A stretch of 19,419 nucleotides of DNA from positions 1 through 19,419 of the forward strand of contig JABYQS010000522.1 of the NCBI GenBank assembly GCA_022592435.1, in the 5' to 3' direction. The notes beneath the pieces are model-generated. The model had not been told where the DNA came from, did no database searches, and saw nothing but the letters and a program-made list of their open reading frames with translations. Positions 1 through 9,869 of this stretch are shown here, one piece after another (positions within the stretch are counted from its first letter, which is position 1; each line of letters begins with the position of its first letter). The stretch is from Cerioporus squamosus (Eukaryota; Basidiomycota; Agaricomycetes; Polyporales; Polyporaceae). The position numbers and the translations under genes are program-made.

Positions 1-280
1 ATAAGTATCGCCAGGACCCTATCTCATCTCGTCACCTTATGCGAGGATGTGCGAGATATTCATCGCAGGTGTCGCCAGTGTGAGACGCATCGGAGTTGGG
101 GTGGCTCTCACCTGCAGCTCATTCGTCTCCAAGCCATAGACGGTATGGTTAAGTCCTCGCTTGGGAACATCGGGCTCGAAGGAAGTGATGGCACGTCCCT
201 GATGAGTAAGTATGGTTGGCGACATCGCATGCGACATCGGACATAGCTGATAACCCAGATCGCTGACAATGGATCTCGGA
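1..280. repeat. Diverged repeat, copy 1 (matches 5796-6020)
   Basis: This stretch aligns by eye, in the same orientation, with bases 5796-6020. Shared blocks include 'gtggctctcacct' (near 101 and 5869), 'atggttaagtc' (near 144 and 5902), 'aaggaagtgatggca' (near 179 and 5937) and 'gcgacatcggacatag' (near 231 and 5969). Copy 1 carries about 28 extra bases near its left end. Copy 2 is the 5' upstream region of MDR gene B on the minus strand. By analogy, copy 1 could be the upstream region of a related minus-strand gene just left of the window. No terminal repeats or transposase reading frame were seen, so a duplicated promoter region fits better than a mobile element. Confidence 0.75.
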
Positions 281-2804
281 GCACAGTCTAAAGGTGGGGC
301 AAGATGGTCAGAACGTCTGATGGGGATGGACACGCTTTGCTTCCGTTGTCCTGTGCAGTACAATGTCCGGTGGCTGCGCCACTTCTACCCAGTTCCCTTC
401 AATTCCACATCAGCGTACGTCCAATACTCGAGCGTTCGAACACTTACTACGAGAACTCATTGGGCTTTCAGACCTGTAGTAGTCTTTTGCGAAGGATCAC
501 TTGCAGAACAGGAGGTCGCAGTGGCACATGCAGGTTGCTTACAAACGCGCAATGCCACCGACCAACCACCGACGATACATAGGATCGAACGGGGACCGAG
601 CACCACAGCTGCTGACGCACTTGGTGTCCATCGCTCAGCTGTTAAGAACGGAGCACCTAGGGCAGCAGTGTAGTGGATCTAGTAGAGGGTATTCATTGTA
701 GATGGGAATCACCCCGTAAAGGACCCGTCCCAGAGGACGTCCTAAATGCGTATTACTAGATTTCATCAGCTCCGGTTCGGAGCGCCGACGGATTGCCATA
801 TTCGACCACTCATCCTATGGCGAAACAGGCGCCTGCTCTGCACTTGTCACCGTCCGCCCTTGAAAACCTCTCTGAAAACCATGCCCCGAGTATCGGCTAC
901 AAGTTTGAAGTAGTTTCTGGCTCAATGGTGATGCTTACTACCTGGTTGAACTGCAAGAACATTTGAAGGGACGTCCCAGCAGACCTCCATTTGGAGGTGC
1001 ACTTGGACCTTCATCCGGACCTGCAGGCGGAGTCTCGAAATGGAGATCCGCGGACTTGGCAGGTAGCTAAACGCCTTAATACCGGAACGGGCTGCTTGTA
1101 CTAACCACCTCCTGCTTTGCTAGTAGCATTCATGCACCTATCTTTTCGAGGTTAGGCCTAGCAGACACATAGGGTTGTTCAATAGTCACCCGTACAGAAT
1201 ACAAGGAGGATGCAAAACAAGCCCGGAAGACCTCAGTTTGCCAGATTAATTTGTCTAGTACTGAACTGAGCGCATTTCTCCTGAGGCTCTGTCATAAGTT
1301 GGAGACAAGTAAGTGATTCTAGGACACTTCTGGCACTTTCGTGAGTTTGACATGGCTAACAGGCAAGTACTATGACGATTTGGTGATTTATGAACAGCCT
1401 CAGATGCGCACATACAGCCTAAAGCTAAGGATCAGCAGTTCATATTGTGAACTTGGAGCACATCTGTTCACACTCCAGGACATTAGGTATATATTCTGCT
1501 CAACCCGGAGCAAAAACCGTCTCATTCTGACGATACATGCAGGTACCAATATTCCCGCATTTCTCTCAGTTGAAGACGACCACGTCGACCGGGCTATCAG
1601 TATGTTTTCGATTTGTGACATTCAGTGGTACCGTTATACGGCCGCTGATTGGCTCTTCGCTTCAGCATGCGCTCGTCCGGTCGACGCGGCTCGAACGCCG
1701 GTCGCTGTCCGCTTTCAGCCGAGCTTCATTGAACTATCAAGCACGCCGCTACTGGATGGAACCTGGCAGCGGACGTGCGAGCGGACATCTGGATGCGCCT
1801 TCTCGCGGAGCTCCATCTGGACGTGCCCACAGAGGTTCGCTCGCGCTCCCGAGTCCCGCCACTACTGTCCAGATCTGGACATGGCTCCGGGGCACAGATG
1901 CTCCTGAACCGGCACATTTAGCATAGTGTATGGTGCTCTGACGGCAAGCATTGATTCTACAGGGCTAAACTATCCTACTCTTCAGTACACCGCCCGCTCT
2001 TCAGGGCAAACGCGGTCGAGGGAGGCAGGGGAAAGGTCGCAGAGAGCAAGCGGAGAGGCGGCGCATAAGCACGGGAACGGCGATGACGCCCGCGTCCGAA
2101 TGCGGCACGAAGGCTGCGGAGGCTTCGGCGGGAGCGGCCCTTCAGGAGGGGATTCCCATCTACAAGGAATCCCCCCTACAGGACGTTCCACCTGCTGCCT
2201 GGGGTGTTGCCACGAGCTTCCATGTGCGAAGGCAGTGGAAGCTGCACTGCAGGGGTCAAACACGGACACCTCGCTCATCGCTGCAACTCACCTCGTGTAC
2301 AACCCATTCCGAGCGGCGTTCGTTTGGAAGGCTTTGGCAAGTATAGTGATAATATTTGGCGACTCAATACTCAATTCAAAGTCGACGACGGCTCCTTCTG
2401 GGTGCCGGCTGCAGGGAAGTGAGCGTGCCTTGCTAATATACAATACCCCTCAGAAGGCGTGTCCTTCGGAGAGGCAGTAGGCGTATTCAGTCAGCTTGCC
2501 ACTGAATCGCGCACAGGGTATCCTCGGAGGAGAGGGAGCGGTCGAGGATGTAAGGTCAAACAAGGGAAGTGTTCAACTTCCTTGAGCTGAAGTGACGCTG
2601 TGATGACTTCGTGTAACAACTTCCCGGTTAGTATGCAACGATGCGGACATGCTTCTTTGCAGCGCGCTGTCGGCGATGCCGCTTCTAGTGTTGCGCCCAA
2701 CGCAGATCATGATTCACATGCCGGGATCTGTCAGTTGCTGAGATACTTATTCAGACAAAAGGTGATCGTACCTCGTCCAACTCCACAACCAACGTTGTTT
2801 GTGC
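281..2804. other. Long stretch without a convincing gene
   Basis: Several open frames of 60 to 190 codons occur on both strands. None has a recognisable domain, a start context with nearby promoter, or joins to another frame by believable introns. The best coding-like piece is a 62-codon plus-strand stretch at 1733-1921 with an amphipathic, leucine-rich composition. It has no start codon of its own and directly follows a stop. The stretch may hold gene relics, 5' sequence of MDR gene A, or old transposon remains that I cannot identify. Confidence 0.5.
2148..2174. repeat. Perfect 9-bp inverted repeat, possible hairpin
   Basis: GGGGATTCC at 2148-2156 is followed after 9 bases by its exact reverse complement GGAATCCCC at 2166-2174. 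It could fold as a 9-bp stem with a 9-base loop. It lies in the gene-poor stretch and no T-run follows it. Its role is unknown, and a chance origin is possible. Confidence 0.5.
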
Positions 2805-2810
2805 TATAAA
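2805..2810 (+). promoter_or_regulatory. TATA box of MDR gene A
   Basis: TATAAA lies 60 bases before the ATG at 2870, with a pyrimidine-rich stretch (ctctctcc) between them. The spacing matches the other TATA-bearing genes in this window. Confidence 0.6.
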
Positions 2811-2869
2811 CTCGCGCAACTCTCTCCAGAGACTAGGACCCACCGTAGACAGCCCCTCAGACGCCATCT

Positions 2870-4117
2870 ATGATGTTGACTTCGCCCCAGCAGAAAGCCC
2901 TCTTCGTCCAGTCGAAGCAAGGCGAGTTCGCAGTCGGGACCCGCGAAGTACCAAAGCCTGGTCCATCCGACATTCTCGTAAGGAACGAGGCGGCGGGCCT
3001 GAACCCGGTCGACTGGAAGATCCAGACATTCGGCATGGCGGAGACGTACCCGGTCATCCTCGGACACGACGCGGCGGGCGTCGTAGAGGCCGTCGGGGAG
3101 GACGTCATCGCGTTCGCGCGGGGAGACAGGGTCCTCTACCAGGGGTTCTCGGAGCCGGAAGACCGTGCGTGTTTTCAGCAGTATACGTTGATCGACGCTG
3201 GACTGGCCGCCAAGGTTGGGAGTTTCCGTGTCCCTCGGTGTCTGCGGGTGAGGTTTCAGGCTCATATCCTGAATAGCTTCCGGATACACTTTCCTTCGAA
3301 GAGGGCGCCACCCTGCCACTCGCGTTCACGACCGCCGCCATCGGGTTCTACTACAGGGCCGGTGGTCCTCTTCTCACTCCTCCATGGGCAGAAGGCGGGA
3401 GGGGCAAGTATAGAGACACGCCAATTGTTGTGCTGGGCGGGGCTAGCACTGCAGGTTCACTCGGTGAGCTCCACATCGACACACAACTGAGAAACATGCA
3501 CTCATATCTCTACACTTGCCCAATGTCTCCGCAGCGATCCAATTCGCGAGGCTCTCCGGATTCGCACCCATCATCACGACAGCCTCTATCAAGAACACCG
3601 CTCTCCTGCAGTCGTACGGAGCGGCGCACGTCCTCGACCGCACCCTGTCCGCAGACGCCCTCAAGGCCGAAGTGGCGAAGATCACGGTGGCGGGCGGCAG
3701 ACAAGTGGCCCTCGTGTACGACGCCGTGTCCGTTCCGGAGACGCAAGCCGCGGGGTACGGGTTGCTCGCGCCGGAGGGGAAGCTCCTCACGTTGCTCCCG
3801 CCGAAGATCAAGGAGACGAGCGAGGGCCGCGCGGTCGTGCAAGTGAGCGGGGTGATCCAGTTCCCGATGAACGTCGGCTTCGGGAGGGAGCTGTTCCCAA
3901 AGCTCTCCGCGCTGCTCGAGTCGGGCGACATAGAGGTAAGTCGTGGACCCTTGCAATGCGTCTCGTCGAGGATCGGGACACTCACCTCTTCTGACAGCCG
4001 CTCCGATATGAACTTGTTCCTGGGGGATTGGAAGGTGTTCCACATGGGTTGGAGAAGCTGAAGAACAATGAGGTCAGCGCGGCGAAACTCGTTGTCCGTC
4101 CGTCCGAGGGGATATAA
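2870..4117 (+). CDS. MDR gene A: GroES-like / enoyl-reductase-like NAD(P)H dehydrogenase
   Basis: Exons are 2870-3214, 3277-3463, 3535-3935 and 3998-4117. They join in frame to 350 aa, with the stop at 4115-4117. The N-terminal GroES-like part has NPVDWK (residues 45-50) and GHDAAG (65-70). The Rossmann cofactor-binding part has GGASTAG (169-175), and LAIQFARLSGF follows across the second intron. The zinc-ligand pattern of classical alcohol dehydrogenases (GHE) is absent, so it resembles zinc-independent enoyl-reductase-like MDR proteins; the reaction is probably NAD(P)H-dependent reduction of an unknown substrate in the cytosol. The first intron has an unusual donor (GTTGGG at 3215). A later in-frame GTGAGG donor near 3248 would add about 11 residues. 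ATG 2873 immediately follows ATG 2870, so either may be used. Unlike genes B and C it lacks the intron after GDR. Gene B ends only 249 bases away, facing it. Confidence 0.88.
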
Positions 4118-4366
4118 TCCGAGTCTAGAGCTCCGCAGCTCGCCTGTATCGCCTCGAGAGCCATCGTGATTTCGGATTCTGACTCTGCATGATTTGATTA
4201 GATCAGCGTACTGGTACGTCTTCTGTACATGTTGGCAAGGCGTGCTCTGGCCGTCCGTAATTCAGGGCATACAGTGGACAACGGGCCTAGTTCTCACGTG
4301 TTTCGTTCTGTGGTCTAGGGAGCACAACTGGGGTGCCTAGAGCAATCGAGTCATGGACTCGTACGC
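4118..4366. other. Short convergent intergenic region
   Basis: This 249-base gap separates the stop codons of two facing MDR genes (A and B). It must hold both 3' untranslated ends. No other structure was seen. Confidence 0.6.
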
Positions 4367-5703
4367 TCAGACGGTCTCCGGAGGACGGACGACCAGCTTG
4401 ACACCGCTAACCTGGTTGGCCTTCAGGCGTTCCAGGCCTCCCGGGATGCCGTTCAAGCCTCCCTCCAACACCTCAACCCTATTCGGCTGTCGCAGTCAAA
4501 CCACTCCGATCAGCATCCGTCAAGCAGGTCACCGAGAAATGCATATACTCACCACGACGACGCCGGTCCTCAGCCATTCCTCCAGTCTCGCATACAGTTC
4601 CACTCCAAGCTTCTTGTTCCCGGGAGACTGCAGATCCGCGACGGGATAGGCGACCTTCTTCGATCCCCCGTCGCGCTTCACCTTCTCCGCCAGTATCGCA
4701 TAGGCGAAGTAGTTCGTGCCGACCAGCGCGCCCCCAGGTGCGAGGGCATCGTATGCCACGTGCTGCGTCGTCTCGTCTGCGATCGCGTCGTACGCGTATG
4801 TGATAGGGTGGCCGGCCGTGAGCGTTTGGAGCTCCGTCGCGATGGCCTCCGGGGAGAGCGAGCGGTCGAGAACGTGTGTAGCCCCCAGCGACTTGAGGTA
4901 ATCAGCGTGCTTCAGAGACGACGTGGCGATGATCGGCGAGAAGCCTTGGAATTTGGCAAGCTGGATGGCTGTTCGACGTGGTCGGGTGTGAGCGTGCCGA
5001 CGCAGTTCATGTTGTGAGGATGGGGAGCCGTACCGTACTGTCCGACAGAGGACGAGCCGCCGACGATGAACGCGGCCTGTCCTTTGAACATCGTCAAGCC
5101 GCCCTCCTCCCAAGGGGCAGGAAAGTCGACAGAGCGGGCATCCGGTCCATGCGCCCAGATACCGGTCGCAACGGTCGCAATACAGACTGGGATGGAAGCA
5201 GCCTGCTCGAACGCGACATTCTCCGGAATCTACCACGCAGGCGGTCAGAATAACGCCCCTCCCCAGAGGTGCATCAAGCGCACCTTCGCGACGTTCTCCG
5301 CGGGTTGAACGCTATATTGCTGAAACGTCGCCCGTTCCGGCTTCTTGATTCCGCCTGGGAAGAGGCTTGCGACGCGGAGGAGGACGATGATGTGAGCCGC
5401 CCCATCAGAGTGAAGCGTGCTTGCGAATACTCACACTCTGTCGCCTTTCGCAAGATTCTTGACCTGCGACCCGACCTCCTCTACGACACCCGCGCCGTCG
5501 AGCCCGGATATGTACGGGTACGTGCCGCCAATCGCGGTCACCCCGTACTCCTGGACCTTCCAATCTCCGGGGTTCAGTGCGGCGGCGATGACCTTGACAA
5601 GGACGTCGTCTGGGCCGGGAGTTGGTACGGGCCAGTTGCTGAAAAGTTTGTATCGCTCGCCCTCTGCGGGTAGGCCAAGCGCTTTCTGAGTAGTAGGAGC
5701 CAT
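4367..5703 (-). CDS. MDR gene B: GroES-like / enoyl-reductase-like NAD(P)H dehydrogenase
   Basis: Minus-strand exons, in coding order, are 5703-5435, 5365-5284, 5229-5034, 4968-4553 and 4486-4367. They join in frame to 360 aa. The introns have lengths 69, 54, 65 and 66 and begin GTGAGT, GTGCGC, GTACGG and GTGAGT. The first acceptor is set at AAG|CC because it alone restores GDRVLFPGG and ATFQQYSVQ in frame. Key motifs are NPGDWK (44-49), GLDGAG (67-72) and GGSSSVG (174-180), which leads into QYAIQLAKFQGF. The sequence is a paralogue of genes A and C, with the same lineup through to the C-terminal KLVVRP. No catalytic zinc ligands of the classical alcohol dehydrogenase type are seen. It is probably a cytosolic NAD(P)H-dependent oxidoreductase; the substrate is unknown. 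Confidence 0.9.
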
Positions 5704-5768
5704 GGGAGGTGTAGGTATTGTCCTGAGAGTTGGAGACTACGACCAAAAGGCAGGCAGTAGAACCGCGT

Positions 5769-5776
5769 TATTTATA
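5769..5776 (-). promoter_or_regulatory. TATA box of MDR gene B
   Basis: On the minus strand the bases read TATAAATA, 66 bases before the ATG at 5703. The box sits just inside the repeat copy that begins at about 5796, so box and repeat together look like the gene's promoter region. Confidence 0.65.
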
Positions 5777-5795
5777 ACAGGACTCTGTAGATAAA

Positions 5796-6020
5796 ATAAG
5801 TACGACTGCCAAGCCTTCGTCTGTGCACGGCGAGCGGTGGGTCAGTGTAGAGACACATCGGATTTGAGGTGGCTCTCACCTGGTTCGCAAACCATAGGCG
5901 GCATGGTTAAGTCTTCGTGGAGAATATCGGGCTCAAAGGAAGTGATGGCAGGCCTATACTTGGCCACACGCGACATCGGACATAGCACATAAGGTAGATC
6001 GCTGACAAATCAAAGTCGGA
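5796..6020. repeat. Diverged repeat, copy 2 (matches 1-280)
   Basis: This is the second copy of the repeat at the left edge, in the same orientation. Homology starts at 'ataagta' (5796), which matches window base 1. It runs to the shared 'agatcgctgacaa' and fades near 6020. It lies about 90 to 320 bases upstream of the MDR gene B start, so it probably contains 5' regulatory sequence that was copied together with an MDR gene. Confidence 0.75.
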
Positions 6021-7309
6021 ACGGCTACCAAGACGAAAATCCAGCCTTGTCAGTCCGATCAACGCGCACAAGGGACAACGGATCCATACACACTACAAGG
6101 TTGAGGAGGAGTTGTGCAGTGACCGGGACGTCGACCTGGTGGCAGTACTGTGGAGGAGGAGGAAGGAGGAGGAGCTCGACGCTGAGCTGCAGTAAGTAGG
6201 CTGCAGTCGGGCGGCGGGCCGAGGTCGGGAGCGCGCGTCTACGGCACCCTCTCCTCGTCCTTCCCTGAACCTCCTCTACCCTCCCAACTACTTCCGGTAC
6301 GGTAACGCTGTGTAATTCCTGCAAGGATCACTCCGAGGAGATATATACAAGCTCTTGGATTGCTTTAGCTTCCTTGGGACCTGAGCGACGCTCTCGCATC
6401 ATCGAGACCTACGACTTGGACCTAGCCATGATTCGACACCACCACTGCCGGTCCTCGTCTGAGAGTATCTTCCCCTTGACCATCTTCGGTCGTCTTCGCG
6501 ACATACGACACATACTCTATCCGAGAGGTGACCTCGTATATAGGAGTGACACATGTTTGCGCACCTCATGATTGTACGGGGAACTTCAACGTCGTCCCTT
6601 CCCTGCCATTCACCTGAAGACCATGTCGACTCGCCCCAGGGACTGACATGATGATATGAACACCAAGCGTTACTCATGGTACGTCGTGTTCTTATTCCTT
6701 TCCCCCGTGTCGGGTGGATTGTTCGCCGTGATTTGTCAATACCCTTGACCGCTCCCTGTCTCGACTCCGTTAAGGGCTCATTCCATCCTTCCAGTCCTTC
6801 TCCAGGCTCTACAAATAATTTCAGCATTCTCCCCGAGCTGCATCACTGAAATGGACTCCGACACAGACATGCATGTACTTCTGCTGGCTGGGGGCACTCG
6901 ACGAGGGTAAGTCCGTACGCCCGGAAGTATGCCCATCTGTACCCATCTGAGGAGCTACACACTTGCAGTCCCGGCTTACGGTGGGGATGCACTACACCGG
7001 AACTCTGCTCACGACTGTCGTGCACAGAATTTTCGTCATCCGAAGCAATGTCCCGGCCAAGCTGCAACCCCGACCCCATCACAGCATCGTCGATCAACAA
7101 TAGCACGTACAGTATGTACCTCCAGACCCTTGTTCGGTCTTTCAAATACGTCTGAACGGCCGACCAACCGACGCACGCAGCAAGCACATGCATGATGGCG
7201 GCCTGTTCAGCCCTATGTAGCCCTGTCTAGGCTGTCCATGTCCGCGTTACGGTCGGAGGCTCGGAGCTACTCAGCTAGCATCTGCATAGCCAAACCCGCA
7301 TCGTCGTGG
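6021..7309. other. Stretch without a convincing gene
   Basis: Open frames here (for example minus-strand 6399-6827 and 6843-7193) show no known domain, and no plausible intron joins were found. A purine-rich run of GGA repeats lies at about 6150-6175. The right end is the promoter of the secreted-protein gene. Nothing else can be supported. Confidence 0.5.
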
Positions 7310-7316
7310 TATAAAA
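7310..7316 (+). promoter_or_regulatory. TATA box of the secreted-protein gene
   Basis: TATAAAA lies 76 bases before the ATG at 7386, which is a normal distance for a TATA-driven fungal gene. It is the cleanest TATA box in the window, which fits a strongly or inducibly expressed secreted protein (inference). Confidence 0.65.
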
Positions 7317-7385
7317 TGCGGCGCGTCGATCGAATATCAGCACGATCATTGTCTCCACTTCTCAGAAAACATATTCATCTCCACC

Positions 7386-8019
7386 ATGAAGTCCTTCGCC
7401 GCCCTCTTCGCCGCCGTCGCTGTTACCGTACCCTTCGTCGCAGCCGACTTCGTACCCGCAGGCTCCGCCGCACACTTCTTCTCCACCCAGAGTACGCTGC
7501 CTACCCTCTTCCTCATCCACCCACAACGATAGCTAACAGCACCCCACCACAGACACCTCCCTCGTCTTCGCGCCTGAAGCCGGCTCGGAAGACGCCAGCC
7601 TCGTCGCGGCCCTCCCAGGCGACGGCACGGGGCACGACATCACCGCGCTCTTCGTGACGTCCGGCACTGGGGTCCCCGGACAGCTCGTGTACGCGGACTG
7701 GTGCGTCACCGCTCGGGGCGTCGTGCCCGGATCCTCGCACCAGACACTATACATCGAGGACTGCGATTCCGAGGACGACGCGCAGCTCTGGACGGTCAAC
7801 GAGGCGCCCGCGACGGTCTCGAACGCGGACGGGAACTGCATCACGCTCGGGAGGGCGGCGCGGGGCGTACCTGTGAGTATATTACTACTTGTTCTTGCTT
7901 GCGGCTATTGCGTTCGAAGTGCTGGTGCTGATGCGAGTATGGGATAGGTGACGCTTGGGAAGTGCACGTCCGCGCTTCTTCATCTCCAGACTTGGGACCC
8001 CAAGCCCGTTCCCGCGTGA
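7386..8019 (+). CDS. Small secreted protein with QxW motifs (ricin-B-like fold suspected)
   Basis: Exons are 7386-7491, 7553-7872 and 7948-8019, giving 165 aa. The start ATG has a strong context (CACCATGA). Intron 1 (61 bases) has a GCTAAC branch site near 7532 and intron 2 (75 bases) starts GTGAGT. Residues 1-20 form a signal peptide ending at about VAA|DF, so the product should be exported. The mature part has four cysteines (86, 106, 131, 148), enough for two disulfides. It also has two QxW motifs (QLW 113-115 and QTW 156-158), each following a cysteine and a TLG or YIE strand-like segment. Known pattern: QxW repeats mark ricin-B-type beta-trefoil sugar-binding domains. Here only about two repeats are visible, so a partial or diverged trefoil is an inference. 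Carbohydrate binding is not proven. Confidence 0.8.
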
Positions 8020-8422
8020 AACGACTCGGCATAGAGCCGGGAGTCTCGATGCGTATTTCCCAGGACCGTCTTGCAAGGGGACTGTACGGAACATCGAATG
8101 ATGTATAATCGGACTATGCGGACGTAACAATACGTATGGTACGAAGAGATGTTTAATGAACTTCACGTCCACATGCGCGCGTGTTCGTGCCACCAGTATG
8201 GTTATGCGATTATATACGTGTGATGCCCCCTGCAGTCGAGGGTTTCCAACTTCGCTGTCGTCCGAAGGCACATGGATGCAGTCTCCGTGACCCCTGTTCA
8301 GGTTGGCAGGCAAAATACACGCACGGAATAGCAGAACAAAGGCTCGTATATCGACGCCGTTCCGACCCATTGGGCGCGTGTAAGTACACAATATGCTCAG
8401 AACAGTCCTTGCTCCGGCGATT
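8020..8422. other. Convergent intergenic region
   Basis: These 403 bases lie between the stop codons of the secreted-protein gene and MDR gene C. They presumably hold both 3' untranslated regions. Short open frames here lack any supporting signal. Confidence 0.5.
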
Positions 8423-9869
8423 TCACGCCGTCTCCTGAGGACGTGCTATGAGCTTCGTCCCGCTGACCTTGAAGGCTTCGAGCCTCGCGAGCCCGTCCGC
8501 GATCCCAGCAAGGCCGCCAGGCAACACCTCGACCCTGTTCGGCTGTGTGAATACCGAGTCCCAAGTCAGCATGCAACGTTTGACGATGCCCCACAGACTA
8601 CCGACCTTGATGACGCCCTTCTCGAGCCACTCCGTCAGCCGCGCATACATCTCCTCGCCGCACTTCCTGTTGTCCGGATGGTGCACGTTCCCAAACACGC
8701 CCGAGACGCGCTTCGCGTCCCCCTCCTTCTTGAGCTCTGCGGGGATGACCTCGGGCAGCACGAGCACGACCGCGCCGCCCGGGGCGGCCGCCTGGTATGC
8801 GAGCGCCTGGGTGTCCGCGAGGGAGATGGCGTCGTAGACGAACTCGAGCGGCTTGCCGGCGCTGAGCTTGGGGAGCTCGGCGAGGATGGCGAACGCGGGG
8901 AGCGTGCGGTCGAGGATGTGCGTCGCGCCGAGGGAGGCGAGGAGGGTGGTGTTGTGGGGCGAGGCGGTGGTGATGATGGGCGAAAAGTTCGCGAGCTTGG
9001 CGATCTGGATGGCTGGCAGGGAGAGGGAATCAGCAAGGATGATGAGTAGCGCGAGTCGCGTTGCGGGAAGATACCGTATTGGCCCACGGAGGACGAGCCG
9101 CCGATGATGAAGGCGGGCTTGCCGGCATATTGGGATGTGCCGCCCTCGGCCCAGGGAGGGGTGAAGCGCAGGGATTTGTCCGAGTTGGGGTCCTGATTGT
9201 AGAGTGCGAGCACGACGGTGGCCAGGCCGAGCGGGATGGAGGCGGCCTCGTCGAATGAGATCTTGTCCGGGATCTGCACAGCCGAATATGTATGGTCAGG
9301 ACATCTTCACCCTGGAAGAGGAGGAATCGGAAGGAGAGACGAACATACCTTCGCCGTGATTGCGGCCGGCACGAGGCAGTACTGCTGGAACGTTGCGAGT
9401 TCGTTGGCGAAGTAGCCCTGGAAGACGCTGTTCCAAAGACAGTCAGATGAATGGAACTCTCGTCATGCTGCTGCGCCTTCTGCACTTCTGTCTGCGACCG
9501 CACGTCTCGTACGCATTTCCGCACAGAAGGTGGCGTCGGACAAAGTAGCAGCGAAGCCCTGCTGCTGCAGCCCGAGCACCGTGAGGATGCATCTTACGAC
9601 ACGCACATTCTGTCGCCTTTCGCGAGCGTGGTGACATCCGCACCGACCTCCTCGACGATCCCTGCGCCGTCCGTGCCGGAGATGAAGGGGTACGACTGGA
9701 TGATGGAAGAGAAGGGCGAGTCGACGAGCTTCCAGTCGATCGGGTTCAGCGCTGCTGATACGACCTTCACGAGGACGTCCTTGGGACCCGGGCGTGGGAT
9801 CGGCGCCTCACCGACGACCCATTGGCCTGCGCGCGCGGTGAGGTACAGGGCTTTCTGCGTTCCAGACAT
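8423..9869 (-). CDS. MDR gene C: GroES-like / enoyl-reductase-like NAD(P)H dehydrogenase
   Basis: Minus-strand exons, in coding order, are 9869-9607, 9427-9349, 9273-9075, 9012-8606 and 8542-8423. They join in frame to 355 aa. Motifs are NPIDWK (42-47), GTDGAG (65-70) and GGSSSVG (172-178), followed by QYAIQIAKL. The C-terminal exon is 120 bases, exactly as in genes A and B. The three later introns (75, 62 and 63 bases) are typical. The first is 179 bases, more than twice any other intron here, but its ends (GTGCGT donor, ACAG acceptor) rejoin GDR to IVFQGYF in the frame and phase used by gene B. It is more similar to B than to A, and its closest relative here is the broken copy at about 15590. 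Likely a cytosolic NAD(P)H-dependent reductase without zinc; substrate unknown. Confidence 0.9.

Noticed and set aside
983..998. Short inverted repeat ACCTCCA-TT-TGGAGGT
   Set aside because: Seven-base arms are expected by chance in a window of this size.
1341..1907. 188-codon open frame on the plus strand
   Set aside because: No domain, no promoter signal, mixed composition, and better coding-like signal in another frame near 1733-1921; not supported as a gene.
1733..1921. 62-codon leucine-rich, coding-like stretch
   Set aside because: No start codon, preceded by a stop, and no exon to join; could be a relic but the family is unknown.
1926..2480. 184-codon plus-strand open frame
   Set aside because: Low-complexity glycine/serine content, no domain, and overlapping frames on both strands look equally open.
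6399..6827. 142-codon minus-strand open frame
   Set aside because: Arginine/serine-rich composition typical of a non-coding frame, with no motif.
8393..9049. 218-codon plus-strand frame opposite MDR gene C
   Set aside because: It is the antisense shadow of the third to fifth exons of gene C; the arginine/glutamate-rich translation has no domain.
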